Assembly: GCA_037954325.1 (NCBI GenBank)
Contig: JBBMNZ010000004.1
Coordinates: 1,024,863 to 1,088,862, forward strand
Reading direction: 5' to 3'
From: Fistularia commersonii
Lineage: Eukaryota > Chordata > Actinopteri > Syngnathiformes > Fistulariidae
Length of the DNA stretch: 64,000 nt
Made by a program: the position numbers and the translations under genes. The notes beneath the pieces were generated by a model. The model had not been told where the DNA came from, made no database searches, and saw nothing but the letters and a program-made list of their open reading frames with translations. Below, piece by piece: positions 54,735-64,000 of the stretch (positions are counted from its first letter, which is position 1; every line of letters begins with the position of its first letter).

Positions 54735-55260
54735 AGATTTGTCAGAAAAGAATATGCAAACATAGATATAGATACCAAGGAACAAGATGGTGTATAACAT
54801 AACAACAACAGACAAACAAAATCTTAACATCTGAGAAGAAAAAAGAAAGTCCTTGTGCAGAGAATGGTGATAGAAACAGCAGGTGTACAGTAGGGATGAG
54901 GATCCTGAAAGAGACATGATGAGCCAGGTGTCCTGGAGAATGTGTAGATATCAATATTGCACGGATAACAGTGCTAAGTAGAGCTGGAGGTAGTGCTCAT
55001 GGAGGCCGTGAGCCGGTGCAACAAAGAGTGTTTTGAGATGTTTGTGAGCAGCATCTGCGCTGAGCTTTATGTGCTTGTTGCATTGAACAGTCTGACAGCC
55101 GATGGGATGAAGGACCTGCAGTGGCGTTCCTTCTTGCATTGAGGATGCAACAGTCTTTGGCCGAAGGAGCTGCTTTGATCCCTGCAGGGTCATGCAGAGG
55201 CTGAGAGGAGGCTGTTGTCAGTCCTCCCACTCTTAGACTTATTGGAAAGAGTTCCCTGTT
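54735..55260 (-). mobile_element. Decayed LINE tail-like sequence, unit 2 copy
   Basis: Counterpart of 28800-29335, including GACAGCCGATGGGATGAAGG and GTCTTTGGCCGAAGGAGCTG. Non-coding. Confidence 0.5.
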
Positions 55261-55319
55261 GACAGTCGCCGCTAAAATGGTTTAGTGCTGAACCTGTGCA
55301 GAGGTGTATCCCAGGGTTC

Positions 55320-55810
55320 CCTCTATAAATTCACAGAACCAAGTCCAAAAGCTCCCAATTTTACCCTTGTATGCTGATGACACTGTCATTTCCTGCTGTG
55401 TCTCATATTATTTCATGCATAAATGTATTGATCTTGTCATTGTTACCAATAGTGTGATGGATCACTGTTTCATTAGAACTGCTCCACACGTGTCTTGGAA
55501 GTAGAATTAAAGTCAGTATGTTTCCAATGTCATATTTAAATTGTGATTGTTTCATGTTGTTTGTGTTTGTCTTCCTTTGCTTTCCCTCCTGTGTGATTCA
55601 TCAGTCCTGCTCAGTCCAACCCTGTTCCTCATGTCTTGACCAATCAGCTCCCTGCCTGCTCACCTGTCTCTTGTTGTATCCCGTCAGTCTCGTATCTTTG
55701 CGACTTTTGTCCCAGAGGACTTGTTGTTTAAACACCAGGAAAGTCTTTGGCTTGAGATTCAGGTATTTTCTTTCATTTCATGGTTGGACTCTGAAGGAGG
55801 CTCACTGAAC
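55320..55810 (+). other. V6 3' flank with RT scrap
   Basis: Encodes LYADDTVIS at 55365-55395; counterpart of 29395-29880. Confidence 0.6.
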
Positions 55811-55919
55811 TCTTCTCATGTGTAGAAAAGAAATAATTTGAATTTATTTCTATAAATAACTTGAATGCTAAAATCCAGAATGTTGTTGCGGCTGCATCAG
55901 TTCCTCTTTAGCTGAGGGA

Positions 55920-55947
55920 GGTTTTTGTACGACGTTGTATCACTGTG
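55920..55947 (-). other. V6 recombination signal, 12-bp spacer
   Basis: Heptamer CACAGTG (55947-55941), 12-nt spacer identical to V4, nonamer ACAAAAACC (55928-55920). Confidence 0.95.
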
Positions 55948-56244
55948 TGAACGGGAAGCTGTTACCCTGCTGACAATAATAAACTCCTGCATCTTCATTC
56001 TGGACTCTGCTGATGGTCAGAGTGAAGTCAGTCCCAGACTGACTCCCAGTAAAACGATCAGACACTCCAGAGAAACGGCTCGTGGCATAATAAATAAGAA
56101 GCTTTGGAGCTTCTCCAGGTTTCTGAAGGTACCAGTGAATATTATTGCTAACTCCTGTACTTGCTTTACATCTCATGGAGACGGTCTCTCCTGGAGCAGC
56201 AGACGGAGGTCCAGACTGAGTCAGGATAACCTCCCCAGATGAAC
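55948..56244 (-). CDS. Ig light chain V6 exon (family B)
   Basis: GSSGEVILTQSGPPSAAPGE start, anchors SMRCKAST, HWYLQKPGE, VYYCQQ, no stops, 297 nt. It differs from V4 mainly at GVSNNIH (V4 GVSNELH), YYATSRFS (V4 YDATNRFS), RFTGSQSGTD (V4 RFSGSQSGND) and QQGNSFPF (V4 QQDNSFPF). Unit-2 counterpart of V4. Confidence 0.95.
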
Positions 56245-56398
56245 CTGCAAAACAAGATTTTAGGAGAGAAATTGACGGACGTGGCAACAAAGGAGCACCG
56301 TTTCTCCAAGGTGGATGCTGCTCATTTGGGTGTTCCTGCTCGGCATCGGAACTTGATGGCGGTGAACCTGGAGCAACGTCTCCAGAGGAGAGTCTCAC

Positions 56399-56450
56399 CC
56401 TGGATGAGGAGCCCCAGGGTGGCCAGCTGGAGGATCAGTGACTTCATCAT
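56399..56450 (-). CDS. V6 leader exon (family B)
   Basis: Encodes MMKSLILQLATLGLLIQ, ending at a GTGAGA donor; 154-bp intron, open in frame by chance. Confidence 0.9.
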
Positions 56451-56524
56451 GGTGCTGCCGGTATGTCGGTGCTTCTGAAAGGTCTGGAGCTCTTAACAGC
56501 TGGGAGCGGAGAGGCAGGACATGT

Positions 56525-56532
56525 ATGCAAAC
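56525..56532 (-). promoter_or_regulatory. Octamer-like element of the V6 promoter
   Basis: GTTTGCAT on the V strand, about 75 bp from the ATG, as for V4. Confidence 0.6.
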
Positions 56533-56834
56533 ACAGAGTCAGTCAGCTGGAGCTGTCCTCAACATGTCCTGCTGTGTCCTCCTCACTGCTCCACACATAC
56601 GCATTTGCCAGTTTCAAAGGTCTGAAGCTCAAGATGTTTGACTGTCACCGTGCATTTATTGTAGTGAATCTTCCTGCTGCTCATAGAGTTCATTTTTTGC
56701 GCAACACCCTGTAGCTTTCTTGGATCCAGGAAAACAGCTCCCTTAGTAATATTCTTTGTCCACTGCTGTGACTGACTGTGGATCAATATGTTTCAGTCCA
56801 GTCACTCCTGGAGCCACAGAAGAACTGATGAACA

Positions 56835-57300
56835 AACAACGGTCCATTTTGACCGAGCCCATCTTCCTCTGAGCCTTCTGCTTTTTGGATTCAGGGAGCC
56901 TGATTCCAGATGTATCCTTCTTAAGAGACAGAGAATCCACCACTTCATTCAACAGGTCCAGTGCAGAGCATCTTGAGGTTCAGTGGTTCGGCCCGTCTCC
57001 TCACAGCAAGAAGGTTCCAGGTTCCACCTGGTGAGTGACTGCGTTCTCTCTGTTTGAGGTCGTCATTGTTCAAGAACTAACCAGTCATACTTGCACTCAT
57101 CCTCTGCTGCCGCTTCTTTGGGGTCCCTCATCTTCGGTCCAATTCTATTCAGTTCCTACTTCGTTGATCTGCTTCTGATTTACCCAGAGGTCCAAATCCT
57201 GATGTATGCCGATGACACTGTTCTTTGCAACCAATGCGGTCCAACTGATTGTTGTCGTAGCCAGTTTAATACATAAATAAAGAGCATCCTTATTAAGTTT
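56835..57300 (+). mobile_element. LINE reverse transcriptase scrap
   Basis: 57110-57240 encodes, with damage, a GSLIFGPILFSSYFVDLLL...VQILMYADDTVL sequence, i.e. the QGS.LGP to YADD part of a CR1/Rex-like RT. In unit 1 most of it is deleted; only 30914-30960 remains. Confidence 0.65.
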
Positions 57301-57714
57301 TAGAGCCTTTAAAGTGAACTTTAGACAAATTAGCCTGCTGGAAACAGCTTCACCTCTTCAGCATTGGAGGTTTTCAGCAGGTGCAAGGCTGGGGAGAATA
57401 GACATTTGACATTTTCAGTCAGGTAACTCAGTCTCGTGATCAAATTTTGAGAACTTTTGCCTAACTATTAGCCCTTTGTACAATTCGAAAATGTATACAT
57501 TTTTCTTTCCACGTTAACATCGACATGATAGCTGACACAAGTTTTCACGTAAGAAGTCCCCCTGTTTTGTGGACAATAAATCTTCAGTTTGGCGAGAAAA
57601 AAAGTTTCATTTAAAAGCAAACGCCACACCATGTTAATCTGAACTCCAAAGGTCGACTGACAGACTTGAAAGATCATCAAAGTAAATTGTTAAACACAAA
57701 CAGTTAAAAGTAAA

Positions 57715-57883
57715 TACCGTATTTTCACGACCATAAGGCGCACCGCACTAAAGTCTCAGTTATGTGTGGCATTACTGTATTAAACACAGATATAAGGTTC
57801 ACCTGATTATAGGGCGCGCGTTTTATATACAATCCACACCCACACTTTAACATTCTCATGGTGTCCTCTACTACGTCCGTCTT

Positions 57884-57916
<33 letters not shown>

Positions 57917-58573
57917 CACACAAGCATAAAAGTGTGCGTTTTTAAAAACAGAGCGGGAGCTAAACTGAGTTTGGTATTCATATTTTTTTACCGGTAATCG
58001 TCATCCATCGAACCCATGGAAGTCCTCATCCTCTGTTTCTGATTTGAACAGCTGCGCTAAATCTCCGTCCAACATGCTAGCTTCACTTTCTTCACTGTCA
58101 CAGTCGCTTTCCTTGGAAATGATGCCGGCTTTTGCAAAAGCTGGAACAAAAGTGCCGGCGGACATGTTAGCCTGAGCAGCTACAATCCATTCGCAAATTG
58201 TGGCGTAACTCGCCTTCCACTCTCAGTGAAACCGTGGTCTCAAAGAAGACTTTTCGTACCCCGTTGTGCGTCTCGCTACCGTGCTGGTCCCCTTCTTCTC
58301 CACTGGGATGTGGAAAGCGAGCGGCACCTCGTCCATGTTGGTGACGAGGCCGGGCTGGATGTGTTTGTCGGCCATGTTTTCAGGGTTGTTAAAACAAGGA
58401 TGTTCTGCACATACCTGTTCTTTTATATACAATCAACGTCCACACTTCCCCCTATAACATTCTCATGGTGTCTCTACGACACACGCAGGGTGCACTGCAC
58501 TATAGGGCGCGCTTCACATTTTGGAGAAAATCTAAGACTTTTATGTGCACCTTATAGTCGTGAAAATACCGTA
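57715..58573 (-). mobile_element. Pogo/Tigger-like transposon, internally deleted
   Basis: Ends are inverted repeats (TACCGTATTTTCACGACCAT and the complement of ATAGTCGTGAAAATACCGTA) with TA borders. The minus strand at 58432-58223 encodes a transposase piece with NMDEVPLAFHIPV and RRTTGYEK, typical of the pogo/Tigger DDE domain. A (CAA)n tract lies at 57887-57915, and a 55-bp internal direct repeat at 57821-57875 and 58431-58488. Absent from unit 1. Confidence 0.85.
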
Positions 58574-59128
58574 AGTTAAACATTTTAATTTATCAACCGC
58601 CAACATAGTGTTTAGTGAATATATTTGGTGTTTGTTTTCTTAAACAAACAACTCATACTGACTTTCTGTTAAATGCTTGTAAAAATCACTGTTTATTTTC
58701 AGAGACCTTCAGTTGTTTGATTGCGGAGTTCCTCAAGGTTCAATTCTGGCGCCTCGAGATCTTTCACATTGACTTTTTCCTTTTCAACTGAACTTTTCAA
58801 ACTATTTGTTAAAGAATCCACGTGCAATATCACGTCTTCTAGTGACCGCAGTGGTTTTGTTCTTTGAAATTTACCAGGTTATTTTCTTGCGTTTCATTAC
58901 TATTTTATTGACTGTTTGCTGAATCCTGGTTTGATTTCACTGAGAAGCACTTTGTGACTGGAAAAGACTGGACTCAAAGAGAGTGTCATTGAAATGGGAA
59001 ACCCTGCAGCTACATTTGTGTGTGATATAAAACCCTTCCAGGAGTGTCATGATGAAGACCTGGTGTGTGGAAATGATGCTCCAGCTGCAGCAGCAGACAC
59101 TTCACTTTCACTTCAGTCTGACTGAGGG
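58574..59128. other. V7 3' flank
   Basis: 58715-58770 recalls a + strand RT motif (FDCGVPQGSILAP). Similarity to the other family A 3' flanks begins only at about 59090, 40 bp before the nonamer. Otherwise unassigned. Confidence 0.6.
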
Positions 59129-59156
59129 GGTTTTTGTATGACGCTTTTTCACTGTG
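59129..59156 (-). other. V7 recombination signal, 12-bp spacer
   Basis: Heptamer CACAGTG (59156-59150), 12-nt spacer with one change from V1 (ATGACG), nonamer ACAAAAACC (59137-59129). Confidence 0.95.
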
Positions 59157-59480
59157 TGAACGTCCACTGACTGTTGATGTAATGTAAACTCTGACAGTAA
59201 TAAACTGCTGCATCTTCAGTCTGGACTCCTCTGATGGTCAGAGTGACGTCAGAGTTTGATCCACTGCCTGAAAAACGATCTGGAATCCCTGATGCTCGAC
59301 GAGTAGCAAGGTAAATGAGGAGTTTAGGATCTTGTCCTTCTTTCTGTTGGTACCAGGCTAGAGCATAGCCATTGCTATTAGAGACCACATTCTGACTGGT
59401 CCTACAGGAGATGGAGACGGGGTCTCCTGGAGCAGAGCTCTTTGCTGCAGGCTGAGTCAGTGTGACCTGACCTCTGGACT
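59157..59480 (-). CDS. Ig light chain V7 exon (family A, long CDR1)
   Basis: ESRGQVTLTQPAAKSS start, anchors SISCRTSQ, AWYQQKEG, VYYCQS, no stops, 324 nt. CDR1 is three codons longer than in V1, V2 and V5 (NVVSNSNGYALA). CDR2-type LATRRAS and CDR3 LHYINSQWTF. FR3 has SDVTLTI instead of SDFTLTI. The end GTGGACGTTCA shares ten bases with J1/J2. NSN and SNG do not form a sequon. Confidence 0.95.
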
Positions 59481-59587
59481 CTGAGGATACAGACACACAA
59501 AGTGAAAGAGACTCCACGGCTTTGCGGGCTTCATCTCACACATAGTGATGTTGAGAGAGGAGAGGAGGTGGACTCTCTGGACTTTAC

Positions 59588-59639
59588 CTGTGAAGCAGCA
59601 GCAGAGGAGAGTCCAGATGAGGACGGAGACCCGCGTCAT
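59588..59639 (-). CDS. V7 leader exon
   Basis: Encodes MTRVSVLIWTLLCCCFT and ends at a GTAAAG donor; 107-bp intron. Its upstream flank lacks the LINE found next to V1, V2 and V5. Confidence 0.9.
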
Positions 59640-59743
59640 GTTTGTGATGAGGAGGATTTGTGATGAAGGACGGCTGTCAGTCATCCAGGGTCCAAGTGTC
59701 AGGACTATAAAGAGTCCCAGAGCACTGGAGCATGGAGCTGCTG

Positions 59744-59751
59744 ATGCAAAG
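59744..59751 (-). promoter_or_regulatory. Octamer-like element of the V7 promoter
   Basis: CTTTGCAT on the V strand, about 105 bp from the leader ATG. Confidence 0.6.
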
Positions 59752-59971
59752 TGTCTCTATGGAAATCAACGCCTGACTCCAGCCAGCACTTTCAGGGAGG
59801 TCTCATCCATGCAGATGGTTGTTTTTTTGTCTGTCTTTTTGTTTCACGACAGCAACTCAGCCACCAAGTGGAAAAGTGACGGAGTGGGGTCAGCGGATGC
59901 TGAGCATATAGTGCCAAGAGGTCACCAACTTTCTGCAGAGTAAGTCGCAAACTTCATTTTCCTATTTGACT

Positions 59972-60253
59972 GTGCACCAGTGCACAAAGCAAGCGCCATA
60001 AAGACGTTAATGACAGCGTCTGGTGTGGATGAACTTGCCTGGCCATCACAGAGTCCTGACCTCAACCTGCTATAAGACCTTTTTGGAAGAATTAGAGCAG
60101 AGGCTGAGATCCAGGCCTTCTGGTCTAACATCAGTGTGTGACATCACTAATGTGCTTCTGGAAGAATGGTCCAAAATTGCCATAAACACACTCCTGATCC
60201 TTGCGGACAGCCTTCCCAGAAGAGTTGAAGCTGTTCTCGCTGCAAAGCCTTGA
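59972..60253 (+). mobile_element. Tc1-like transposase C-terminal scrap
   Basis: Encodes VHKASAIK, WPSQSPDLN, then LEELEQRLRSRPSG, then LLEEWSKIA and LADSLPRRVEAVLAAKP, the end of a Tc1 transposase, with a stop and one frameshift. Counterpart of 378-636. Confidence 0.8.
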
Positions 60254-61200
60254 TCCGTGTCATATTGAACCCTATGGATTCGGAATGGGATGCCACTGAA
60301 GTTCATATGCGAGTATATTGGCTGGTAGTTTAGATGTTGTTCTAAAGTGCAATGGACATCCACATGACCAAAGAATATGAGCCATGGATGAGGAACACAC
60401 ATGCTCAGCTTGACCTTGTCTGCCAGTACAGTTAAGATGTAGATTATCTTTAATTCATCGTACAAATAAGCAGAAACGTTACGTGTTTTGAGCATACGAC
60501 TGACGCCCCACTAACATTTATGTTCCGTCTCATCAGTAAAAACTCACACATCCCCGTCCTGTTTTAGTCGTCAAAGACTCATGTTTATCCCATCACCGTC
60601 TGGTTGCATCCTGAAAAATATTTGCATCGGCAAAGTCATTTCATCAGGGGTCGTCGTTGATGAACTCCGCAGTGGAGAGGATGTAGGTTGGCTTTTCTAG
60701 CTGACCAGAGGAGGTCCCGCAAGGATCGAGAGAAGTACCACTCTTTCCTTCACGTTTCCCTTCACGTTCAGATATGCTGAACTTGTCACAAGGCTGGAAA
60801 GTGAAGGTCGTCCAGTGGAAGTAGGCTGCAGAGGTTTCATAGCCACGTCAACATCTAGGCTACTCAGGGAGGTGGGAGTTAAAGGACGTGCCCACAGACA
60901 GGGAGTCAAGGACTTCTCCAGGGCTGCTGAAAATGGGAGCCAGTGGCTGTGGCTGAAGAGAAGAGATCCAACGTGGGTCTTCAGGTGAGCTGATGGCATC
61001 TAGGGAGTGAACCTGGGGCGCTGGGATTCACTGCTGAACCCTCTGGAGATGTAGTGGGCCAATCAGTGAAACATTTATGAAGGAGGGTGCTCACTTGACA
61101 ACCCGAAGGAGGCCATCGCTCACTTGAAACCCCACAGGGTATCATCGGTGCCTTAGGTATGCTTTCATCAAGGGATATCAACACCTAGTCCTACACAACA
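60254..61200. other. Unassigned spacer between V7/Tc1 and the unit 3 RTE
   Basis: No gene recognised. The + strand near 60710 weakly recalls a LINE RT GGVPQGS-type motif. Confidence 0.4.
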
Positions 61201-61204
61201 GATC

Positions 61205-63190
61205 TGCTCTGGACTGTTGACGCAAAATACTTGAAATCCTCCAGCCTCTTGATCTCCACTCCCTGTAGCCTCACCGTTCCACCCGAGTTCCCTTCATTCA
61301 CACACATATATTCTGTCTTGCTGAGACTAGCTTTCATTCCTCTACTTTCCAGAGCATACCTCCACCTCTCTTGATGTTCCTCCCCCTGTTCCCTGCTCTC
61401 ACTACAGATCACAATGTCATCTGCAAACATCATGGTCCATGGAGATTCCTGTCTAACCTCATCTGTAAGCCTTTCCATCATCACTGCGAACAAGACGGGG
61501 CACAGAGCTGATCCCTGATGGAGGCCCACCTCCACCTTGAACTTCTCTGTTACCCCTACAGCACACTGTACCAATGTTTCACAGGCAGCACACATGTCTT
61601 GCACCGGTTTAACATATTTCTCTGACACTCCAGACTTCCTCATACAATACTTTTCAAAGTACTCTTTCCATCTTCTCATCACTCTTCAAGCATCTGTCAA
61701 TTCATTTCCCTCTGTATCCTTAATCACCCGGACCTGTTGTACATCCTTTCCATCTTTATCTCTGTGTTTTGCCAACCTGTATAGATCATTCTCACCCTCC
61801 TTACTATCCAACCGAGCATACAAGTCATGGTACGCCCTTTGTTTTGCCTTTGCTACCTCTATCTTTACCTTCCGCTACATCTCCCTGAACTCTTGGCTGT
61901 TCTCTTCAGTCCTCTCAGTATCCCACTTCTTCTTTGCTAACTGCTTTCTCTGTATATACTCATGCACTTCCTCATTCCACCACCAAGTCTCCTCTTCTAC
62001 TTTCCGTCCAGATGACACACCAAGTACTCTTCTACCTGTCTCCCTGATAACACGAGCTGTTGTTGTCCAATCATCTGGAAGCTCATCCTGACCACCCAGA
62101 CCCTTTCTCAACTCCTCCCTGAAAACAAAGCAACATTCCTCCCTTTTCAGCTTCCATCACTTTGTCCTCTGCTCTGTCTTTGTCCTCTTCATCTTCCTTG
62201 TCACCAGAGTCATCCTACAAACCACCATCCTATGCTGTCTGGCTACACTCTCACCTGCAACTTCTTTGCAGTAACTGATCTCTTTCAGGTTACCTCGTCT
62301 ATACAAGATGTAGTCTACCTGCGTGCTCCTACCTCCGCCCTTATAAGTTACCCTATGTTCCTGTTTTTTTCTGGAAAAAGGTGTTCACTACAGCCATTTC
62401 CATCCTTTTTGCAAAATCTACCAGCATCCGTCCCTCTTTGCTCCAAATCTGCCCATCACTTCTTCATCCCCTCTATTGCCTTCACCAACATGTCCATTGA
62501 AGTCTGCACCAATTACCAGTCTCGCATTTCTGGGAATATTCTGCATCACTTCATCTAACTCATTCCAGAACTTCTCCTTCCCTTTAGATTCACATCCCAC
62601 CTGCGGGGCATAGCCACTAACAACATTGAGCATCACACCTTCAATGTCCAGTTTAAGACTCATCAGTCTATCTGACATTCTTTTCACCTCTAGGATGTTC
62701 CTAACAAACTCCTCCTTCAATATAACTCCTACTCCATTTCTCTTCTTGTCAGTACCATAATAGTACGATTTAGAGCCTGCTCCTAAGCTTCTGGCCTTGC
62801 TACCATTCCACCTGGTCTCCTGGACACACAGTATATCCACCTTCCTTCTCTGCATCATGTCGACCAACTGTCTACCTTTTCCTGTCATAGTCCCAATATT
62901 CAAAGTCCCAACTCTCAGTCCCAGACTCTTTCCTTTCCTCCTCTCTCTCTGCTTCCGAATAAGCCCTCCTCCTCTTCTTCTTGTTCTTGTTCTTCGACCC
63001 ACAGTAGTCCAATTTCCATTAGTACCCTGTAGGTTATCAGTACCAATGGCGGTCGTTGTTAACCCGGTCCACGGTATGATATAGTTATGGTTGACTCGCA
63101 TGTTTGGTTTTGGCAAAAGTTTTACGCCGGATGCCCTTCCTGACGCAACCCTCTGCATTTATTGGAGAGACACGGGCCAGTGCCGCCCTG
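61205..63190 (-). mobile_element. RTE-type LINE upstream of J3, internally deleted
   Basis: Minus-strand order: 5' region (63190-63090), endonuclease (63158-62418; QETRWNG, GYAPQVG, GADFNGHVGEGN), linker (62111-61700), RT end (61640-61205; GLHQGSALCP, MFADDIVICSES, SLSKTEYMCVNE). About 560 bp that in unit 1 encode the RT start with LEKAYDRVPR are deleted at about 61650, and about 65 bp near 63160. The 3' end is cut at 61205. Confidence 0.9.
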
Positions 63191-63361
63191 AGGCTGCATT
63201 ATTCTCCGAAAATACAATGGTGTGGGAAAATTATCTGACACTTTGTTCAAACGACTGGTGGAAAATGAAGATTGTGCATCTTTGAAATGTGGCTCCAAGT
63301 TTTCCTGCCTGTTAGTGAAGTGTTTGTGTGAGAGTCAGAGAACCGTGTCTTTACACTCAGA

Positions 63362-63400
63362 GGTTTTTGTACGACGGCTCAATGACTTTGTGTCACTGTG
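63362..63400 (+). other. J3 recombination signal, 23-bp spacer
   Basis: GGTTTTTGT (63362-63370), 23-nt spacer with one change (GACTTTG for GAGTTTG), CACTGTG (63394-63400). Confidence 0.95.
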
Positions 63401-63438
63401 GTTGACGTTCGGTGGTGGAACCAGACTGGATGTGGGAG
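63401..63438 (+). CDS. Ig light chain J3 segment
   Basis: Reads LTFGGGTRLDVGG with FGxG and a GTGAGTG donor. The first residue is Leu (TTG) where J1 and J2 have Trp (TGG), so J3 can contribute a different CDR3 residue. Its C exon lies beyond the window. Confidence 0.95.
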
Positions 63439-63702
63439 GTGAGTGAAATCTTTGACTTTCTCGATGTTACTCCAGACTTTTTTTGAGTTTTCCCGTGAAA
63501 AAAGTTGGGTCTCCAGGGAGATCAGGTTGATTTGAGCTGAAGAACAAAGTGGACAGAGGCTTTCATGTGGAAGAGTGGGGATAGAAGCAGTCAGATGTAG
63601 AAGAAGAGCCTGAATCCTGGCTGATATTAGACTCTGATCTTCAGGCCGGTAGGTTGAGTTTGTGCCGATAAAGTCCGAGAGTCGTCTCTCTCTCCAGTCG
63701 GA

Positions 63703-63771
63703 GGGGTTTGTCGGGCGCCTCCATCACTTTGTGCCGCTGTTGTGGACTTTTTGTGGAGGAACCAGACTGTC
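63703..63771 (+). pseudogene. Pseudo-J3 with degenerate signal
   Basis: GGGGTTTGT (63703-63711), 23 nt, CGCTGTT (63735-63741); segment from 63742 reads WTFCGGTRLSKPH then stop. The first glycine of FGxG is Cys and no splice donor exists. Counterpart of pseudo-J2. Confidence 0.85.
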
Positions 63772-64000
63772 AAAGCCACACTGAAGCTGCTGAAGTGAAA
63801 TGAGGTTCTCAAATGTGTGAAGTCGTGGCTTTTTTTCTGCAGAATTTCTGTGAAGACGCCGTCGCAGAGAGAGAAGATTAAGGCGGGTGTTTGAACATGT
63901 GCTGAATTGCTTTATCAGCTTGGATACTGATGGAAATGTGGTTAGAAAAGAAGTCCAGTCTTTCAGAGACGATTAAAATCCTTGTGAAGACGGACTGATG

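Noticed and set aside
57725..57919. Cys-rich short frame (poly-Cys start)
   Set aside because: It is the translation of the (CAA)n tract within the pogo element.

Overview
The window looks like a ray-finned (teleost) fish genome. It carries part of a kappa-like (type 1, 'L1') immunoglobulin light chain locus arranged as repeated V/J/C units, embedded in about 45 kb of decayed transposable elements. Teleost origin is inferred from the L1-type constant exons, from V segments lying in opposite orientation to J and C, and from the mobile-element set: RTE, L1-clade and CR1/L2-like LINEs, Ty3/gypsy, a retrovirus-like ERV, Tc1, hAT and pogo. No other host gene was recognised.

Immunoglobulin content. 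The J and C exons are on the + strand: J1 16669-16706, C1 17148-17476; J2 47865-47902, pseudo-J2 48206-48235, C2 48863-49191; J3 63401-63438, pseudo-J3 63742-63771 (C3 would lie beyond the right edge). All V genes are on the - strand, each with a 52-nt leader exon and a V exon: V0 (leader only, cut by the left edge), V1 18309-18782, V2 25740-26213, V4 30020-30532, V5 50264-50737, V6 55948-56450, V7 59157-59639 (labels are local; there is no V3). V0, V1, V2, V5 and V7 form family A; V4 and V6 form family B. V genes carry 12-bp-spacer RSSs and J segments 23-bp-spacer RSSs, the kappa arrangement. Because V and J-C face opposite ways, every V-to-J join in this window must be an inversion.

Layout. 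0-0.65 kb: end of a left unit (V0 plus a Tc1 scrap). 0.65-13.4 kb: transposon desert with a gypsy element split by a solo LTR that holds a MITE, an L1, and scraps. 13.4-30.5 kb: unit 1 (RTE, J1, C1, V1, LINE, antisense L1, V2, LINE, V4). 31-47 kb: transposon block (A-rich DNA, a LINE of uncertain clade, gypsy, ERV). 47.0-60.3 kb: unit 2 (RTE end, J2, pseudo-J2, C2, V5, LINE with hAT, V6, pogo, V7, Tc1). 61.2-64 kb: start of unit 3 (RTE, J3, pseudo-J3). The same RTE 5' end sits about 180-190 bp upstream of the nonamer of all three J segments, so the insertion predates the unit duplications.

How it works together. An octamer-like promoter drives a leader and V exon leftward. RAG cutting at the 12-RSS of V and the 23-RSS of J inverts the J-C block so that V, J and C read in one direction, and the J donor splices to C in phase 1. 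All complete germline V segments end in CGTTCA before the heptamer and all three functional-looking J segments contain CGTTCGG in the same frame, so homology-aligned joining would always be productive.
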